From Paulownia fortunei (lineage: Eukaryota > Streptophyta > Magnoliopsida > Lamiales > Paulowniaceae): a DNA stretch of 64,000 bases. Below the pieces are notes generated by a model. That model saw nothing but the letters and a program-made list of their open reading frames with translations, made no database searches and was not told the origin of the DNA. This document shows, piece after piece, positions 25,631 through 38,919 of the stretch (the first letter of the stretch is position 1; each line of letters begins with the position of its first letter). The stretch covers positions 1,691,001 through 1,755,000 of the forward strand of contig CM033107.1 in NCBI GenBank assembly GCA_019321725.1. Reading direction: 5' to 3'. The position numbers and the translations under genes were made by a program.

Positions 25631-26434
25631 TGATGTGATTATCACTTCTTTCTAAAAAAAATACATTATTTGAAACTTATTATAAACTCCTTTTTTTGAC
25701 TTCTAAAGTTACAACATTTAATTCGTGGGCTGCTAACTAATATTGTAGGGCATAATCAAATAAATGACTAATTTCAACGTGAAAAACTGCAATAGCATTG
25801 CCCCATCATCTTTAATTTTAACCTAAAACTTCAAAGAAACTCTCATATGCATACCAACCAAATGTTTCAATGGGAAGATAATTTTCAACCCTCTTCTTTT
25901 AAATTATCGTCTGGTTAAATTAAATCAAGGGCTTACAAAAGAAATAATTAATAGAATAATTAATTTTAATAATAATTTTATTTTTTTACCAGGGGGAAAT
26001 CATCAATACCAAAGGGTATTTTTTTTTTACCTACCTGCCAGACAAATTAGGTCTGGACACTTATGAAAGTGCCATCTACATAAAATAATGAAATTAAAGA
26101 ATTAAATAGTTACAAGAATGGAACACAGAAAATAATATAAATGTCACATACAATGCACCTGCCCAAAATCTTTTTTTAAAAAAAATATCCCCACAAAATG
26201 GTGTAGTGAGTGAGTTTCACATCAATCAATCCAAACAATGGACAATAAAAATAAGTCGATCTTGAATTAATTCAACCTTTTTGGCAAATTGGTTTCTTCA
26301 ATTTTTAATTTTTATTTTATTTTTATCTGACAAATTAATTAATTTCTCTAAGCCATATAATTAGCATTTTAATTATTTACAAAAATTAAGCATGTATTCT
26401 ACTTGTTATATACGTACTCTTGATCCATATTTCT
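24707..26434. other. Intergenic DNA, no gene seen
   Basis: AT-rich sequence with an (AT)n microsatellite at 25590-25627. Short reading frames here lack recognisable domains or conserved context. Confidence 0.6.
25590..25627. repeat. (AT)n microsatellite
   Basis: About 19 uninterrupted AT dinucleotides. Confidence 0.95.
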
Positions 26435-26722
26435 TCACACGGGACTGAGAGCAACACCGGGAAGCTGGGGCGGCGTGAAGGCCAAGAAAATGAGCACCGC
26501 CATGATGGCGACGGGAAGGAGGAGGAGCATGAGCGGCGGCGGCGGAAGCGGGGGCAGAACCAGCGGCAGAAACAAGAGGGACACCGTTAACAGGACCATC
26601 AAAACTATCCCTCTTGAGCTGTAATACCTGAACATCAAGCTCTTCAACGGCCGCCTGCTATTATCAACACTTTTTACTTCACATGCCAGCTTTTCTTCAA
26701 TCCTGTACATCATCATCTTCAT
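26435..26722 (-). CDS. ARGOS / ORGAN SIZE RELATED family protein
   Basis: A single-exon 95-residue protein. Residues ~38-82 form the OSR domain: two hydrophobic helices joined by a proline-leucine hairpin (LPLVLPPLPPPPLMLLLLPV, residues ~52-71), followed by IMAVLIFLAF. This motif is diagnostic for ARGOS, ARGOS-LIKE and OSR1/2. In Arabidopsis these small ER/membrane proteins promote organ growth and dampen ethylene perception. The N-terminus (residues 1-37) is basic and variable as in the family. The start is the first ATG after an in-frame stop (TAA just upstream); the stop is TGA at 26435-26437. Its local GC content is well above the surroundings. Upstream lie TG/TA dinucleotide tracts (about 26756-26822) in the leader or promoter. 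Which paralogue it represents cannot be told. Confidence 0.9.
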   Translation of the reverse strand: MKMMMYRIEEKLACEVKSVDNSRRPLKSLMFRYYSSRGIVLMVLLTVSLLFLPLVLPPLPPPPLMLLLLPVAIMAVLIFLAFTPPQLPGVALSPV

Positions 26723-26753
26723 CCATTACACTGCAAATACTTATGAGCTTCAT

Positions 26754-26826
26754 AGATATATATATACCAGCATGTACGTGTGTGTGTATATATATATGTA
26801 TGTGTGTGTATTTGTGTGTGTGCGTT
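26754..26826. repeat. TA/TG compound microsatellite upstream of the ARGOS-like gene
   Basis: Alternating TATATA and TGTGTG blocks start 30-100 bp upstream of the ARGOS-like start codon. They probably lie in its promoter or 5' leader and may supply a TATA-like element. Confidence 0.8.
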
Positions 26827-28822
26827 GCAGGAGTTTTTCTTGGGGTGGGGTGGGGGGCGCGCGCAGGGCAATGGGGAGAGTGTAAGGTGTAATTGAAATA
26901 GAGGAGGTGACTTGTGAGTGTGGTGAGAAGGTAACTAAGAAAGGTCAGAGGGCAATTTGGACTTTTTAGTTCAACGGATGGACGAAATTGCTACGTTTAT
27001 TACCTTTAGTTAATTTTATGATAGTGTAAGAGCACTCATCCCTTTAAAAAAAAAAAAAAAATTGTTATGGATCACAAGTTGAGTTTTTATATTTTTTATC
27101 TTTTATTTATTTGATCAAAAGTATTGAGTTATTATATTTATTTATTTTTTTACTAATTTTAAAAATAGTGACCAATGATGTAAGCCCAACGTGGTATTAT
27201 TCTTTTTCTTGTAACTCCTTGTTGGAAATCGATTATGTGTCATACAAAGTCGTTAGAGGTATCGTAAATTTATTTTAATGATTTTTTTTATATTTAAGTC
27301 AGTTTTAAAATAGGTGAATAAAAATTAGAAAAACTGAGAGTAGTAGAATGCGTATTAAAGTATGTACTTTTTAATTATGAGAATTTAAAATATTTATACT
27401 ATAAATTAGAAGGTTTTAGTGTGTTTGTAAGTTAGCGCCTCAATAAGCTTAACCTAATTATCTTAACCTAATTTGTTTATCAATTCGTAGGTATCATGAA
27501 CTTAGCGCATGAGTCTTTTTTAAATTATAATTTATCACCGATAATATATAGATCGCATATCATTAAACATGACCCTCTAAGAAATCTCAATAAAACTATT
27601 ACTAATTTCAAAAATAGTCGATGATATATAAGTATACGCTTCCTCTTTAAATATGACCCTCTTCATGTACTTTCTTTGCAATGTATATATTACATATTTA
27701 TTTTTTGCTTGTTAAAAATTTTGCTCTTAACGAGTCAGATTGAGAGTTGAATCAGTAATCATCTGCATTTGGATGTAAATTCAAATTTAAAAGAATTATT
27801 ATAATCAAATAAGATAAATTTAAATTGAAAAAAAAAACATTACCAGAAAAATTCCATTTATTATCATTGTTAACTCTATATATAGAAAGAAAAACTACCA
27901 CATATAATTCACTTATATTTACAATGTACATAAAAAAATTACTCTTATTTAATATCTGGAATTCAATATTATAATTGTATTGGATTGTGCAAGATTTGAG
28001 AATTTATTACATCTTCAGGATCTCTAATCAATCAAAAAATAAATTCTCACCGATAAAATGAAATGTAATCCACAAACAAAGAACATTTGATTTTTTTTTA
28101 TGTGGGTTCAATCTAGTCTTGAGTTTCGAGTCGATATCTTAATTATGTATCTTTTGATGGGATTAAATTTTTGAATTAATTAATTATAATTTTTTATTTA
28201 TATTTTTAAAATTTATTTATTAAATATCGAAATGTTTTAATTGAGGCTGTCAGATTTATGATTACATCTCAATTTTTCAAAAAATAAAAATAAAAATAAA
28301 ATTACTGGATTGTGGTCACCCAGCCTCCACAAAACAATATCAGTTGGAGGCTAAATAGACTAATTGACTATTAGTATTCGAATATTTTTTAGCCAATGAA
28401 TTATAAATTGACCAAACCACCCTTATTGTGTGAAAATTGGTTCAAAAGGTTGAGACTTGAGAGTGATGTGGGGGGGTGGGGTAGTGTTATAGGGTTGTTT
28501 ATGTCAAAGAGACACGTCAGGCATAAACGTAATGTCGAAGTTTGTGGGTGGATTCATAGTACCCAAGAAGAGTGTGTTTTTTTGTGAGCCAGCCCCTCTT
28601 TTGTTTGATTCTTGGCTGTATTTACAATAATTAATCAATTGTCTCGTTTCCTCTTTTGGCCAGCCCACTTTTTAATAGGTAAAACAAGAAAATAGTAAAA
28701 CTCAACCACTTTTATAAACTTTTAATAAATACATGAAACTACCCTAAGAAATTCCAACGTACCTTCTTTTAATCTCATCTCAATATTAAATTGGTAGTTG
28801 AGATTACTTATTATCGTATGAG
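26827..28822. other. Intergenic DNA, no gene seen
   Basis: The first ~100 bp (GGGGTGGGG and GCGCGCGC words) are probably ARGOS promoter. The rest is AT-rich with an A16-class run near 27045 and no recognisable coding or repeat structure. Confidence 0.55.
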
Positions 28823-29725
28823 AGGTATAAACGAAGTGAGTTGAGTCGAACATATTATTATTTAAATTTACTTGAATTTTTATCGAGAATTAAAATTATA
28901 TTTGAATTTGGTTTGATTGTTAATTGAATATGAATATGAATCAAACTCGAACGATTTGATCTTTTTATGCATATTTTTTATTTTTTAGTAATTGAGTCGA
29001 GAACGAATTGAGTTCTAAATCCTATCGAAAGAAAAAAGGGGTATTCAAGTTTGATTTGTTAAATTAATAAATCGAATTCAAACGAGCTTTTAATGATCTA
29101 TTTCGAGTCAAATATTAAATAATTTTCCTTATGTTTCGGTCTTAATTCTCATCAACGCAGTTTGTGTAGATGATTCAATTAGTATCAAATAACCTGCTCT
29201 AATATGGTTGATTGCATGTTTATTTATTTCTAAATTTGGTATTCAATATCAGCAATGATTCTTGTATTATCCGTTATTTCATTCAAGAAAAAGTGTATTT
29301 TGAAAAATAAATTTTTAATTATTCCAGACATAAATAAATAATTAGCACTCTGTACATAGATTTTTATTTTTCAAAATAGAATTAGGATTGAAAATAAATT
29401 AAACTATTAATACTCGACTCAACATCAATCGCTAAAAATTCGTTTCAATTTCGTTTGTTAAATATAACAAGTCAAACTTGAACACATTTTTTTGTTTGAT
29501 AAAATCTGAAATTGAACTCGAACTCAACTCGAATTTAAAAAATAAAATACAATATGTGTAAAAAGATCAAGTTACTCGAGTTCAATTCGTGATCTATTCA
29601 ATTAAAGCTCGTTCAAATTCAATTCGATTAACAATCAAGTTCAAATATAATATTTAAAATTCAATAAAAATTTAAATAAATTTGATCATAATAAACTCGA
29701 TTTGACTAAACCCCTAATTAGAATA
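28823..29725. mobile_element. Foldback-type element with ~300-bp inverted arms
   Basis: The left arm (about 28823-29120) is the imperfect reverse complement of the right arm (about 29390-29725). Shared words include TTTTTA(T/C)(G/A)CATAT and TTGATTGTTAAT(T/C)GAAT. The outer ends (AGGTATAAACGA and, inverted, AGGGGTTTAGTC) resemble the TAGGGGTGTAAACGAG end of the element at 7789-8551. The ~270-bp centre has no coding potential. Long inverted arms with a short loop are characteristic of foldback/MITE elements. No target duplication was identified. Confidence 0.75.
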
Positions 29726-32700
29726 TCTAATATGGGATGAAAATATTGGGTGCATAAGTTATATTTGTCACCTTTTGATTTGGGTTACATTTGTTTATTT
29801 GAACGAGAGATTAGACACCTAAACAGTTGGGCAACCTTAATTTATCAGATAAATACAATAGGTGTATTCATAAAGTTAATGATAATAATTTCAAATCAAA
29901 TTCTTTGACCGCACATGCCTTTTTTTGGTCAAGTCAACCTCTGTAGACTTGGGAATAGGCCGAGTCCGGTTCAATTTTAAATGAATGTATTTAAATTGAT
30001 ATAAAATTTTAGAATATAGTAATTAAAAAGATAATTTTTTTATATATTTTTTTAATATTAAAACATATAATAAGTTCACTGCATGAAAATAAAAATAAAA
30101 ATGGACATGCTCATCTTAAAATGAAAGAAGATTGTGTCAAAATATTTACTATGATTTTTCTTTGATCAGTACTAAATAAATACAGTTTAAATATTTTTTA
30201 ATTTTATACATATATGATGGTTTAACGACTTCAAATTTTTGTAATTACGAGAATGAATTAATAATTTAGTTATTTTAGAGGGAAGATAATTGTAATTATG
30301 CAAATAGAAAATCTTCAAGTTTATGTGAATTTTATTCAAGATCACAATCTTAAATATTTGATAAACAATTACACATCTAGAGACAAAACTCAATTTCTTC
30401 ACCAATACATATAAACATAGCACTAGAACTATAAATATAAAATAAAATATATCACTTTTCTTACAACTTACAAATTATCTTTCAAGCAAAAGTCATATGA
30501 TTTATTAATTTTAGACTACTTTAAATGTTGCATTCCATATTAACTACTTAATTAGTACACACAACAAAGGTAGTACAATTATGTTTGGTAATATACATTG
30601 ATCACATATTTTATAAATTATCTCGTATATGTATATATAATTAATATAAATATATGGTAATATACACATAGGATATACAATATCGAATGTAGCATCTACA
30701 AGACCGTAATATATTTTATGTCCTTTATTTATTTATTTTTTAATGTTTCAAAATAAATCTTTACCTCTTAAAATAATTTTTATTTTACAAAAATATCCTC
30801 AATTAAAAATATATTAACCACAGATAAATAATTAAATAAAAATAAATTTATTTTTTTTAACTTTTTCAACCATCATCTAAATTTACCCCGCCTTAAATTC
30901 GTCCCTTGATTGTGCGTACCAAAAGTTGAAAAAAGGTGATTCATGAAAAAGACTCGAGATCTGGAGAAGTAGGCTATAAAGGTGTTCATAGGCAAGATTC
31001 ATTTCACCTTTTTCTTTTGGTTTATCTTTATCCTCTCAAGAGATGAATTTTTCTTCGTCGTAGGAATTAATGGTGCCTTTTTGTCGTTTGTTAGTCAAAA
31101 AAGTTTTGGAGAATTGTGGCTTCACTCCCTATATTTTATACTCTTAGCCTTTTGCCCCTAAAAATTTAGAATTTTGGCATGAGTATCCTTTCCACAAGGG
31201 AGCTCGATATTTAGTACCAAAGTGAAATAATAACCTAAAAATATAGAGAGTTTTCCACATTTTGAATTTTTTATTTTAATTTAATATTTTATTTCGTACT
31301 TGACATAACAAATCTTCTATGTCAGATATATAAAATATTTTCTTAAATATAAACTTGACATTAACTATATACACACTGCATGAATGTGTGATATTAAAAA
31401 ATATAAAATAAAACGCGAAATTGAAATAAAGAATCCAATACGAGTTTCCTAATCTTTGGTACAGTAGGTTTGGACACTGAATGTGATAACTCAGATTATT
31501 TATAATGTTTTTTGGATAATCAATATTTATTTTCAATATATATGGGGTAGAAATTTTCCTATTTGATGCAAAAGGGAAGTTGAAATTATAACTTCCAATG
31601 AAATGTATCAATTTGCCAACAATTAATAATTGATACAAATTTAACCCTTTAATTGGATAATCATAAATCCCTGGGGTTTTGAGGCTAAAATCACAAAGTT
31701 ATGTGGCCAATTTTATATTTATTTTTTTAAGTAGAATTGTTATATATACAAAAAATATCAATCATCAGCAATTAATTAATAATTAATAATTAATAATAAC
31801 TAAAAATCAATATTTAACTAAACTATTTTGAAAGTAAATAAATACTCAGAGTTTTGGTGGAGTTCAAATTTAAAAAATCATAATTTTAAAATTTCAACTT
31901 TACACTTATTGTTCATTGAACTGTCATTATGGTCCTATCGAAAATATCTCATTTTTAATAAATTAAAATATAATAAAGATCTTGGTGAACTCTGTTGAAT
32001 CTCGATCCTTAATTACTAAATGCAAATAAATTGTTAGACTCGTTAAGATGACACCTAGTAATAATCCTTTAATACCTAAGTTAAAACAAAAAAATTAAAT
32101 AAAATCAAACCTATCAAAAAGAAAAATTTAAAGTGATATTGAATGTGTACCTTTAATATTTTAGCTTAATCCTATTTAGAGTGTTCTAACCTTATACGTC
32201 ATTCTCTATTGATCATGCCGGCATAATGCGCATTTTATACGAACAAAAATCCAAATTCTAAGATGGACCAAGTTCGGATTGATTAGACCCATAAATAATT
32301 ATGTAGGTCACGTCTTATAATGTGATTTTCTTTATTTCATTGGGGGCATTTTAGTTATTTTAACCAATGCATTTATTACCTATATCACATATGTTGCACC
32401 TGAAATGATAAACCCACTTTTCTGCTAATGTACGCCCCTTATATTTCTTAGGTGAATTTCACCCACAATTTTAATTAATTGAGACCTCGCGGATTTAATT
32501 AAGCCAACTATCAACTGTATTATTGATATCTGGTCATGAATATAATTTAAGACAATTAAATTGGTGCGCTTAATTAAAATATATATTTTATTTAAGTAAA
32601 CTTACAAATTTTTTAAAATATATATAAAATATTTAACACTTGAAAAGATGTCTAAATTTTTACGATGAGCTTATAACCTCTGTAAATAAAATATTATAAT

Positions 32701-35026
32701 CTTATAAACTCGTTTAAAAAATTAAATTTACTTTAAGGATTTTAATAATCCCCCTCCAATTTTAATAGTATTAGTTACAAAATTACTATTATCAACATAT
32801 TATAAGCTATATAATTTCATTTTATCAAATATTGAAATGTTTATTTTTAAAATAAATTTTAATATTCTATAAACTTTAAAAAATATCTTATGAAATGTTG
32901 GAGTTTGTAAGATAGGTAAGTTTACCAAACAATTGTATTTATTTTCTCTAATTTTTTTAAAACCATTTTTTTTTTTTTAATAAAGTTCCTTAAGCACACT
33001 GAATGAGGACTTGATATTTCCGTGCCACCATCAAATTCTCAGTCTAGACTCTCTTTTTTCGTTTAAATTCAATTTTCAGCAGCTACCGGTTGGTACAAGG
33101 TACCACTCCTCATAAGTCGTTTTCTTGTACCTTTTGTATTGTCCGGCTTCGCCCCCTCCCAAATCACCAACCACCCTACATTGTGCATTAAAAGATTGTA
33201 CGTGCAGCCACCACTAATGGTAGTAGCTTGATTAATTTGGCATGTTACCTTTTATAAGAAAATTAAAAATTTGAATTCGTTTGCTATAGTAATTCATGAA
33301 TTAATCATGTTTTTGAAATGAAAAATTTTCAATCACATTTGATTCTAATAAGGTGCCGTGACAATATCATTCACTGTATAATAAGATAATAGTTATGATT
33401 AAATTCGAATATTCTACAACGATATAGACATTTATGGCCACGCTCAAAATAATTGCTATAATGGACTTTTTTTCTTACTTTTTTCTCATAAAATATTATT
33501 ATCACAGTGATAGGTAAAATTTCATATTTACGATTTTATCCTTTTAATATAACCAAAATGATCAAATATGATAAGATTCATTTTTTTTTATACGGTTCCC
33601 AACCTGACCTAATATTGAAATTAGGTGCGACTCGAATTGCATACTGTTGATCGTCATAACATCTGAACATCAAGTTATTCTAAATTAAGACATTTGTCCT
33701 GATTGCCCTATAATGTATAAGTACCCCCAACTCAAGTTCATTATAAGATAAACTGTTATTTCAGATTTAACTTTTTAACTTAATCTTATCGACCCAACAA
33801 TTTTACCGACTTAAACATCATAGGGTTTTAGTTGGAAACGACTCTAAGTAGCCTAATATATATTTTTGTAGGTCACTTTCTATCTCATTACTTACTTTAT
33901 TGATCAAGTTCATTCCGACCTTATACCTGGCCCTACTTGATCTGCCGAATTTTCCAAATCACGCAGCAAAAAACATAAGAAAATGGATATTTTGTGATCC
34001 ATTCTCGTCCATGCATGCATTGTACTGTAAGATTTATTTGTGTTCATGCATCTCTCCATGAGGGGAGATATGTATGTACATTTCTAGGAGGGGGTCCAAA
34101 TAATAATTATTAGCCCCCGACACACCAAAGCTGTTACTATTTGATTCAACTCTTTGTGGTGTGAGAAATGAACCATGTCATAATTCTTGCATCACATGCA
34201 ATTTGAAAATGTTACCCATCTCGACACAAAAGTCAGATTAGTGTCGTGAAATACTTCTTTTGTTTAAAATTGAATTTTATGACATGGGTTCTGCCGTCAG
34301 ATTGACTTAATTTATTAATCATTTTATTTTTATTTTTATTTTTCATACTTTCAAATATTTTCAGGATTGAAAATATATTTATTAAGTTTTCGTATAAAAA
34401 TGAAAGTATGCGTGAATTATTTATATTTTTATATTGACTATATTTATCTGAAAATAAAAATATATTTTTTTGATAGTATTTTCTGTATGAAAAGATGTGA
34501 AGTGTTAGTAGGTTTAAAAATGTGTTTAGTAAGTATATTTTAATTTCTAACTTTGACAAAAAAAATAAATAAATAATTAATTAATTAATTAAAATGAATA
34601 TATTTTTGAAAATTTAAATAGTAAAAATTGAGAAGATGTTGTTGGAAAAAAAAATATTGTTCTAACTATAAAGAAAAAATTGAATGTATAACTAACTTTG
34701 TAGGGCATATAATATCTATCTTTCGAGAAAATGAACATTTATGGCTATAAAAAAAAATATGAACATGTCTTTATTTTAACTATTGATAGGTATGTCCCTG
34801 CCCTACAAATTTCACATCCAATCGAGTGTAAATAGTAAAATATCCTATAAACTTGAAAATGTTGCAAGAAATGTAAATGGGAATATTGCCATTTTTGCCT
34901 TGGACATGAGAAACTGAGAAAGAGACAGTTTCTTTGTTATCTTCATATAACTGCAGTCTGTTTTAGGACCATGAAAAGGCAAAGGATCCATATATTTATG
35001 TTGCTATCCAAAACCAAGTTCTTTAT

Positions 35027-35058
<32 letters not shown>

Positions 35059-37117
35059 ATAATTAACATTTGTAATTGAGATCCTATTTTGCTAAAAACC
35101 AACTTGGTTTAACTCTTTTTTAATTTACTAACAATTCATGTATGCTGTTATTCTTAGCGTTATTAATTTTTTTATTACAAGAATTATTTTTTTATTATTA
35201 AAATTATTTTTTCTCAAACCAACTTAGCTAATAGGCCATCACAACGCAACTTATGAAAATTTTAAATATTGCCTCATTAATATTGATTGTTTTGAATTTA
35301 AATTGTGATTGGCTGAACTTATAAATTTCTCAAAATATTTTATAAGACGTCATATTTATCATTGCAATTTGGAAAAGGTTATTTAATTTACTTTCCAAAT
35401 AGATCGAGAGTTATATCAAATATTTTGACTCTTTGTGACGTTACAATGTGTGTCTCAACGATATATAATTATGAGAAGTATTTTTATAATTTTTTCATGA
35501 TATTCGTTTACATTCAAGTATGTTAATTGACATTATTTTGTCCAAAAGAAAAATATGACGGAATCTATTTTTCATCCTCATATATATATATATATATTAT
35601 TTTTCATTTTCTTACTAAAATTTTAAATCCAATCATAGCCTAAATATTAAGGGTAAGTAAAGCTTTGAATATTTGATAGGACAGAAACACGTGACATGGG
35701 TCCAAGACAAGATGGATACCTAGGATGGGCTGGGCCATGTGAAATGGTTATGTACTATGTATCATGCCATGTTTTCGGACTAACGGGTTATGTTGTTGAA
35801 AGTGGGTGGTGGGCCTGACGGTTTGGGTTGATGGGTGGTGTGGTGGCCTTCTTGTTGTTTGAGATCCATGTTTGAGTTTGACCCGACAAAAGGTACAATT
35901 ATGTTGGCATCTTTGGTCCTTTCAAAAGTAATAATTGCATGTGTTTCACTTGGAAATTAAAAAATTAAAAATATGGAACAACACAATAACTTGTTTTTAT
36001 CATGTAGATATAAAATTGTTATTTTTTTTCATATTTGAATTTAAGTCAAAATTTTAAATTTAACAAAACATATATATCTACTCTCCTAGTTGGCAATATT
36101 AAGCTCAATAAGGTTATCTAAGTATGCATACATATAATACTTAATTGTATAGATTTAATTTTTATTTTTGTTATATATATAGTAACATTTTTTTTTGAAT
36201 TTCTAAAAATAACTTGAACAAAACACAATATTTTTATCGGACGTAGAAAATCCTGTGCGTGTCTTTCATAAATAGTAATATGATAAAATATTTTAAATTT
36301 TTTATTTAATAAAGCGATTTATTATCGAATTTTATTTAGATTACATTTTTTTTTTCAATGCATATATATAATTTTACTAGATAATATAATTTTTATTGAC
36401 TATATTCAAAAATAAATTATTATTATTATTATTACTACTAAATAATTAGATATTTTATATCGATATGATCTCGAATTAATCGTGAATTTTAAAGAATAAT
36501 TTTGTTATGTAGACGAGACTTTATAGGATTGTTTTCAAATTAACGTGAATACTACTCGAATTACGAATTTTAACAGCGAACGAATTTATTCCTGAATTTA
36601 AAATTTGTTACTATGTGTAACATTGACTTCCTCTAAAACTTTGTTTGGTTTCCTTTTGGGAATGTTTTCATCCCTAAAATAAAGTCAAATATTTAATCCT
36701 ATTTTCCCTTAATAACATTTTCTCTCTTTCCCAATTTTTTTTTAAACATATATATTTATATATATTATTAGCATAGACTTGAAATTATGTGAACGTCTAA
36801 TGTGTTGATCAAATGAGAAATAATTGGGTTTCTAGTGTGAATCAATACGAGAAAAGAGGTTCATGATGATTCGAGTTGATCAGAAATATTGTGATTGTAT
36901 CCTCAAATAATCAAATAATGTCTTGAAAAATCTAATTAAATCGAGAACTCGTAATTCCAATTTGGATCGATTGATAATCTTTTATAATCAGTCAAAAATA
37001 TTTTTGAAATATTTTGAACTGTACTCGTACAAAAAAACTAAATCGATCAAATCTCGATAGCAACATATTACAAAAATAACTATAATTGTTATAGTTATTC
37101 ATATTTTTTAAAAAAAA
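29726..37117. other. Long AT-rich intergenic region, no gene seen
   Basis: About 7.4 kb. Minus-strand frames at 31276-31638 and 34233-34559 are poly-I/N/K/F products of AT-rich DNA with no domain. The stretch 33000-33250 is less AT-rich and holds several GTAC words but no recognisable gene. An 11-bp inverted repeat (CACACCAAAG / CTTTGTGGTGTG) lies near 34122-34165. Confidence 0.55.
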
Positions 37118-38701
37118 TTATGTTACGCCATGTATCTCGGTGTTTATGCAAACCCAACACTTCTCCTTCAAAATTTCTGCATCCTTTACTTGACTTCCTT
37201 GAGCCTGTTCAATTCCAATCAAAATTAGAAGAAAGTTTATAGCTAGCAAGATTAAAAAAAATAAATCAATGAAGAAAGAAACAGGGCATGAGCGAGGCAA
37301 TAATTGTTTCGATTTTTACCTAAAAATAAGTGTAATTGCCGTGCATAATTTTTTGAGAAATTCAAAATTTCCCCCCCCATGTTTTAAAAAATATAATTGA
37401 GTACTAATTCTATTTTTATAGCAGAGATTATTATCTCTATCTACTAGTTTCAATATTGCAAATGATTATATTATAATATAAATGTGAGGAAAATTCTCGT
37501 TCAAACTTAGTACTTTGCGAGAAACTAATTCAATTACATGACAAATATAATTATACTTATTATGTAATTAATTAAGTTCGACTAAAATGAATATCATTAA
37601 ATTTTTTACTATACATTCTAAGAAGTTTGGTTTTCAATATATTCGAAATAATTAAATAATTGGAAATAAATAAGTACATGAAGATGTATATTACAGAAAA
37701 CCCTTCCTTTGAATAACTCGAAACAAGTTGCACTTAGTACAAGAAAACCCTCCATCTAGAACTCCAGAGAATGAGCCCTTTTCAACTTTTGGCATTGAAA
37801 TCTGAATAATTATTTCTTGGTCACTTAAATGAGTAGCTGAAACTGCTGATAATGAACTTTGAACTGCCTTTTTCTTCCTAAAATCCATGGATAAATCTTG
37901 ATCTTGCCTAGAAATCTTTGACATTAGGTTTTCCTTCTTTTGTACAAGTCTCTCCACTTCTTTGTGAAGCTCAGGGATGTACTTCAGCACTCTTGAAACT
38001 GCAGCAGGAATGCTTAATTTTCTCTGTAAAGACACATCAATGGATATATAAGTTAAAAGGGTCACATTAACCCTAATTAGGGTTCATTACAAAAACCATC
38101 GAGCTTATTTACAAAAATTATCCTTCCAAATTATAAATTACAAACATTTTCTTGAGTTTTGTTTCTATTTTACCAATATACTCCCTTTCAATAGGTATAA
38201 TTTATAAAATAAATATAAATATAAAGGAGTATTCGAAATTAATAGATTTAGAGAGTGGGTTTCAGATAATAAGTCAAACCTCACAGTAGTTTTTATAATT
38301 AATCATATAAAAATTTTAAAAAATATTTTTTTTGTATGAAAAAGAAAGGAAGACTCACAGATTGATCCTCTGCAGGAAGCAGTGATCTAAGAGTAGAATA
38401 CAATGTGCTAATTCTCTCACGACGATCATGTTCACTTGCATTATGATTGAGCTTCTTGATCATCTTATTTTCACGATCATTCCCTTGATGACGAAATCCC
38501 TCATGATGAAAATTCGGGAAATCACCATTTTTGGCTTGTATTCTAGAGGAAGGAGAATCATGAAGATATGGATCAAAGGAGGGTGAATTTTGTGTTAAAT
38601 CTTTTTCTACTGATCAAGTACATGTTTTCTTGTTCATGGTGGCTGATGGGATCCTCCATGAGCCATCCATGAGTAGAAAACTGTGGAGATATGGCCAGCA
38701 T
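37118..38701 (-). CDS. Subgroup Ib bHLH transcription factor (bHLH38/39/100/101-like), frame broken twice
   Basis: These factors pair with FIT-type bHLHs to activate iron-uptake genes under iron deficiency. Minus-strand exons: 38701-38359, 38023-37678, 37204-37118. The start MLAISPQFSTHGWLMEDPI is characteristic of the subgroup. The bHLH spans the end of exon 1 (KKLNHNASEHDRRERISTLY, with E and R contacts) and the start of exon 2 (KLSIPAAVSRVLKYIPELH). Exon 2 continues into the C-terminal ACT-like region (QEIIIQISMPKVEKGSFSGV, then in another frame VLSATCFELFKGRVFCNIHLH). Exon 3 supplies GSQVKDAEILKEK. Frame breaks lie near 38608-38616 and 37738-37748; each exon is one base longer than a multiple of three, so a single extra base in each would explain both. 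Donors and acceptors are canonical and phase 0. The last residues of exon 3 do not match the family well. It is either a young pseudogene or an assembly artefact. Confidence 0.85.
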
Positions 38702-38749
38702 TTTCCAGTAGTGTTGAACTTTATGTTCATAATTACAACTTATAAGGTC

Positions 38750-38759
38750 TATTTATATA
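38750..38759 (-). promoter_or_regulatory. TATA box of the bHLH gene
   Basis: The minus strand reads TATATAAATA about 50 bp upstream of the start ATG at 38701, which predicts a very short leader of about 20-25 nt. Confidence 0.6.
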
Positions 38760-38872
38760 TTTTGCTAAATAGTCTCAATTAATGTATATACTATGCTACC
38801 TCAGCATCTATTATTATATAATTAGAGGCTTTAAAATTGTTTTTCCCCCTTGTATAAATGTGTAAAATTTCA

Positions 38873-38876
<4 letters not shown>

Positions 38877-38916
<40 letters not shown>
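38877..38916. repeat. (TA)n microsatellite
   Basis: About 20 TA dinucleotides upstream of the bHLH gene promoter. Confidence 0.95.

Positions 38917-38919
<3 letters not shown>

Noticed and set aside
31276..31638. 120-residue minus-strand frame
   Set aside because: Composition is Ile/Asn/Phe/Tyr-heavy as expected from AT-rich DNA; no domain or promoter.
34122..34165. Short inverted repeat (CACACCAAAG / CTTTGTGGTGTG)
   Set aside because: The stem is only about 11 bp with a 20-odd-base loop and no conserved microRNA in it; too short to claim a precursor or terminator.
34233..34559. 108-residue minus-strand frame
   Set aside because: Lys/Asn/Ile-rich low-complexity translation of AT-rich DNA; no supporting signals.
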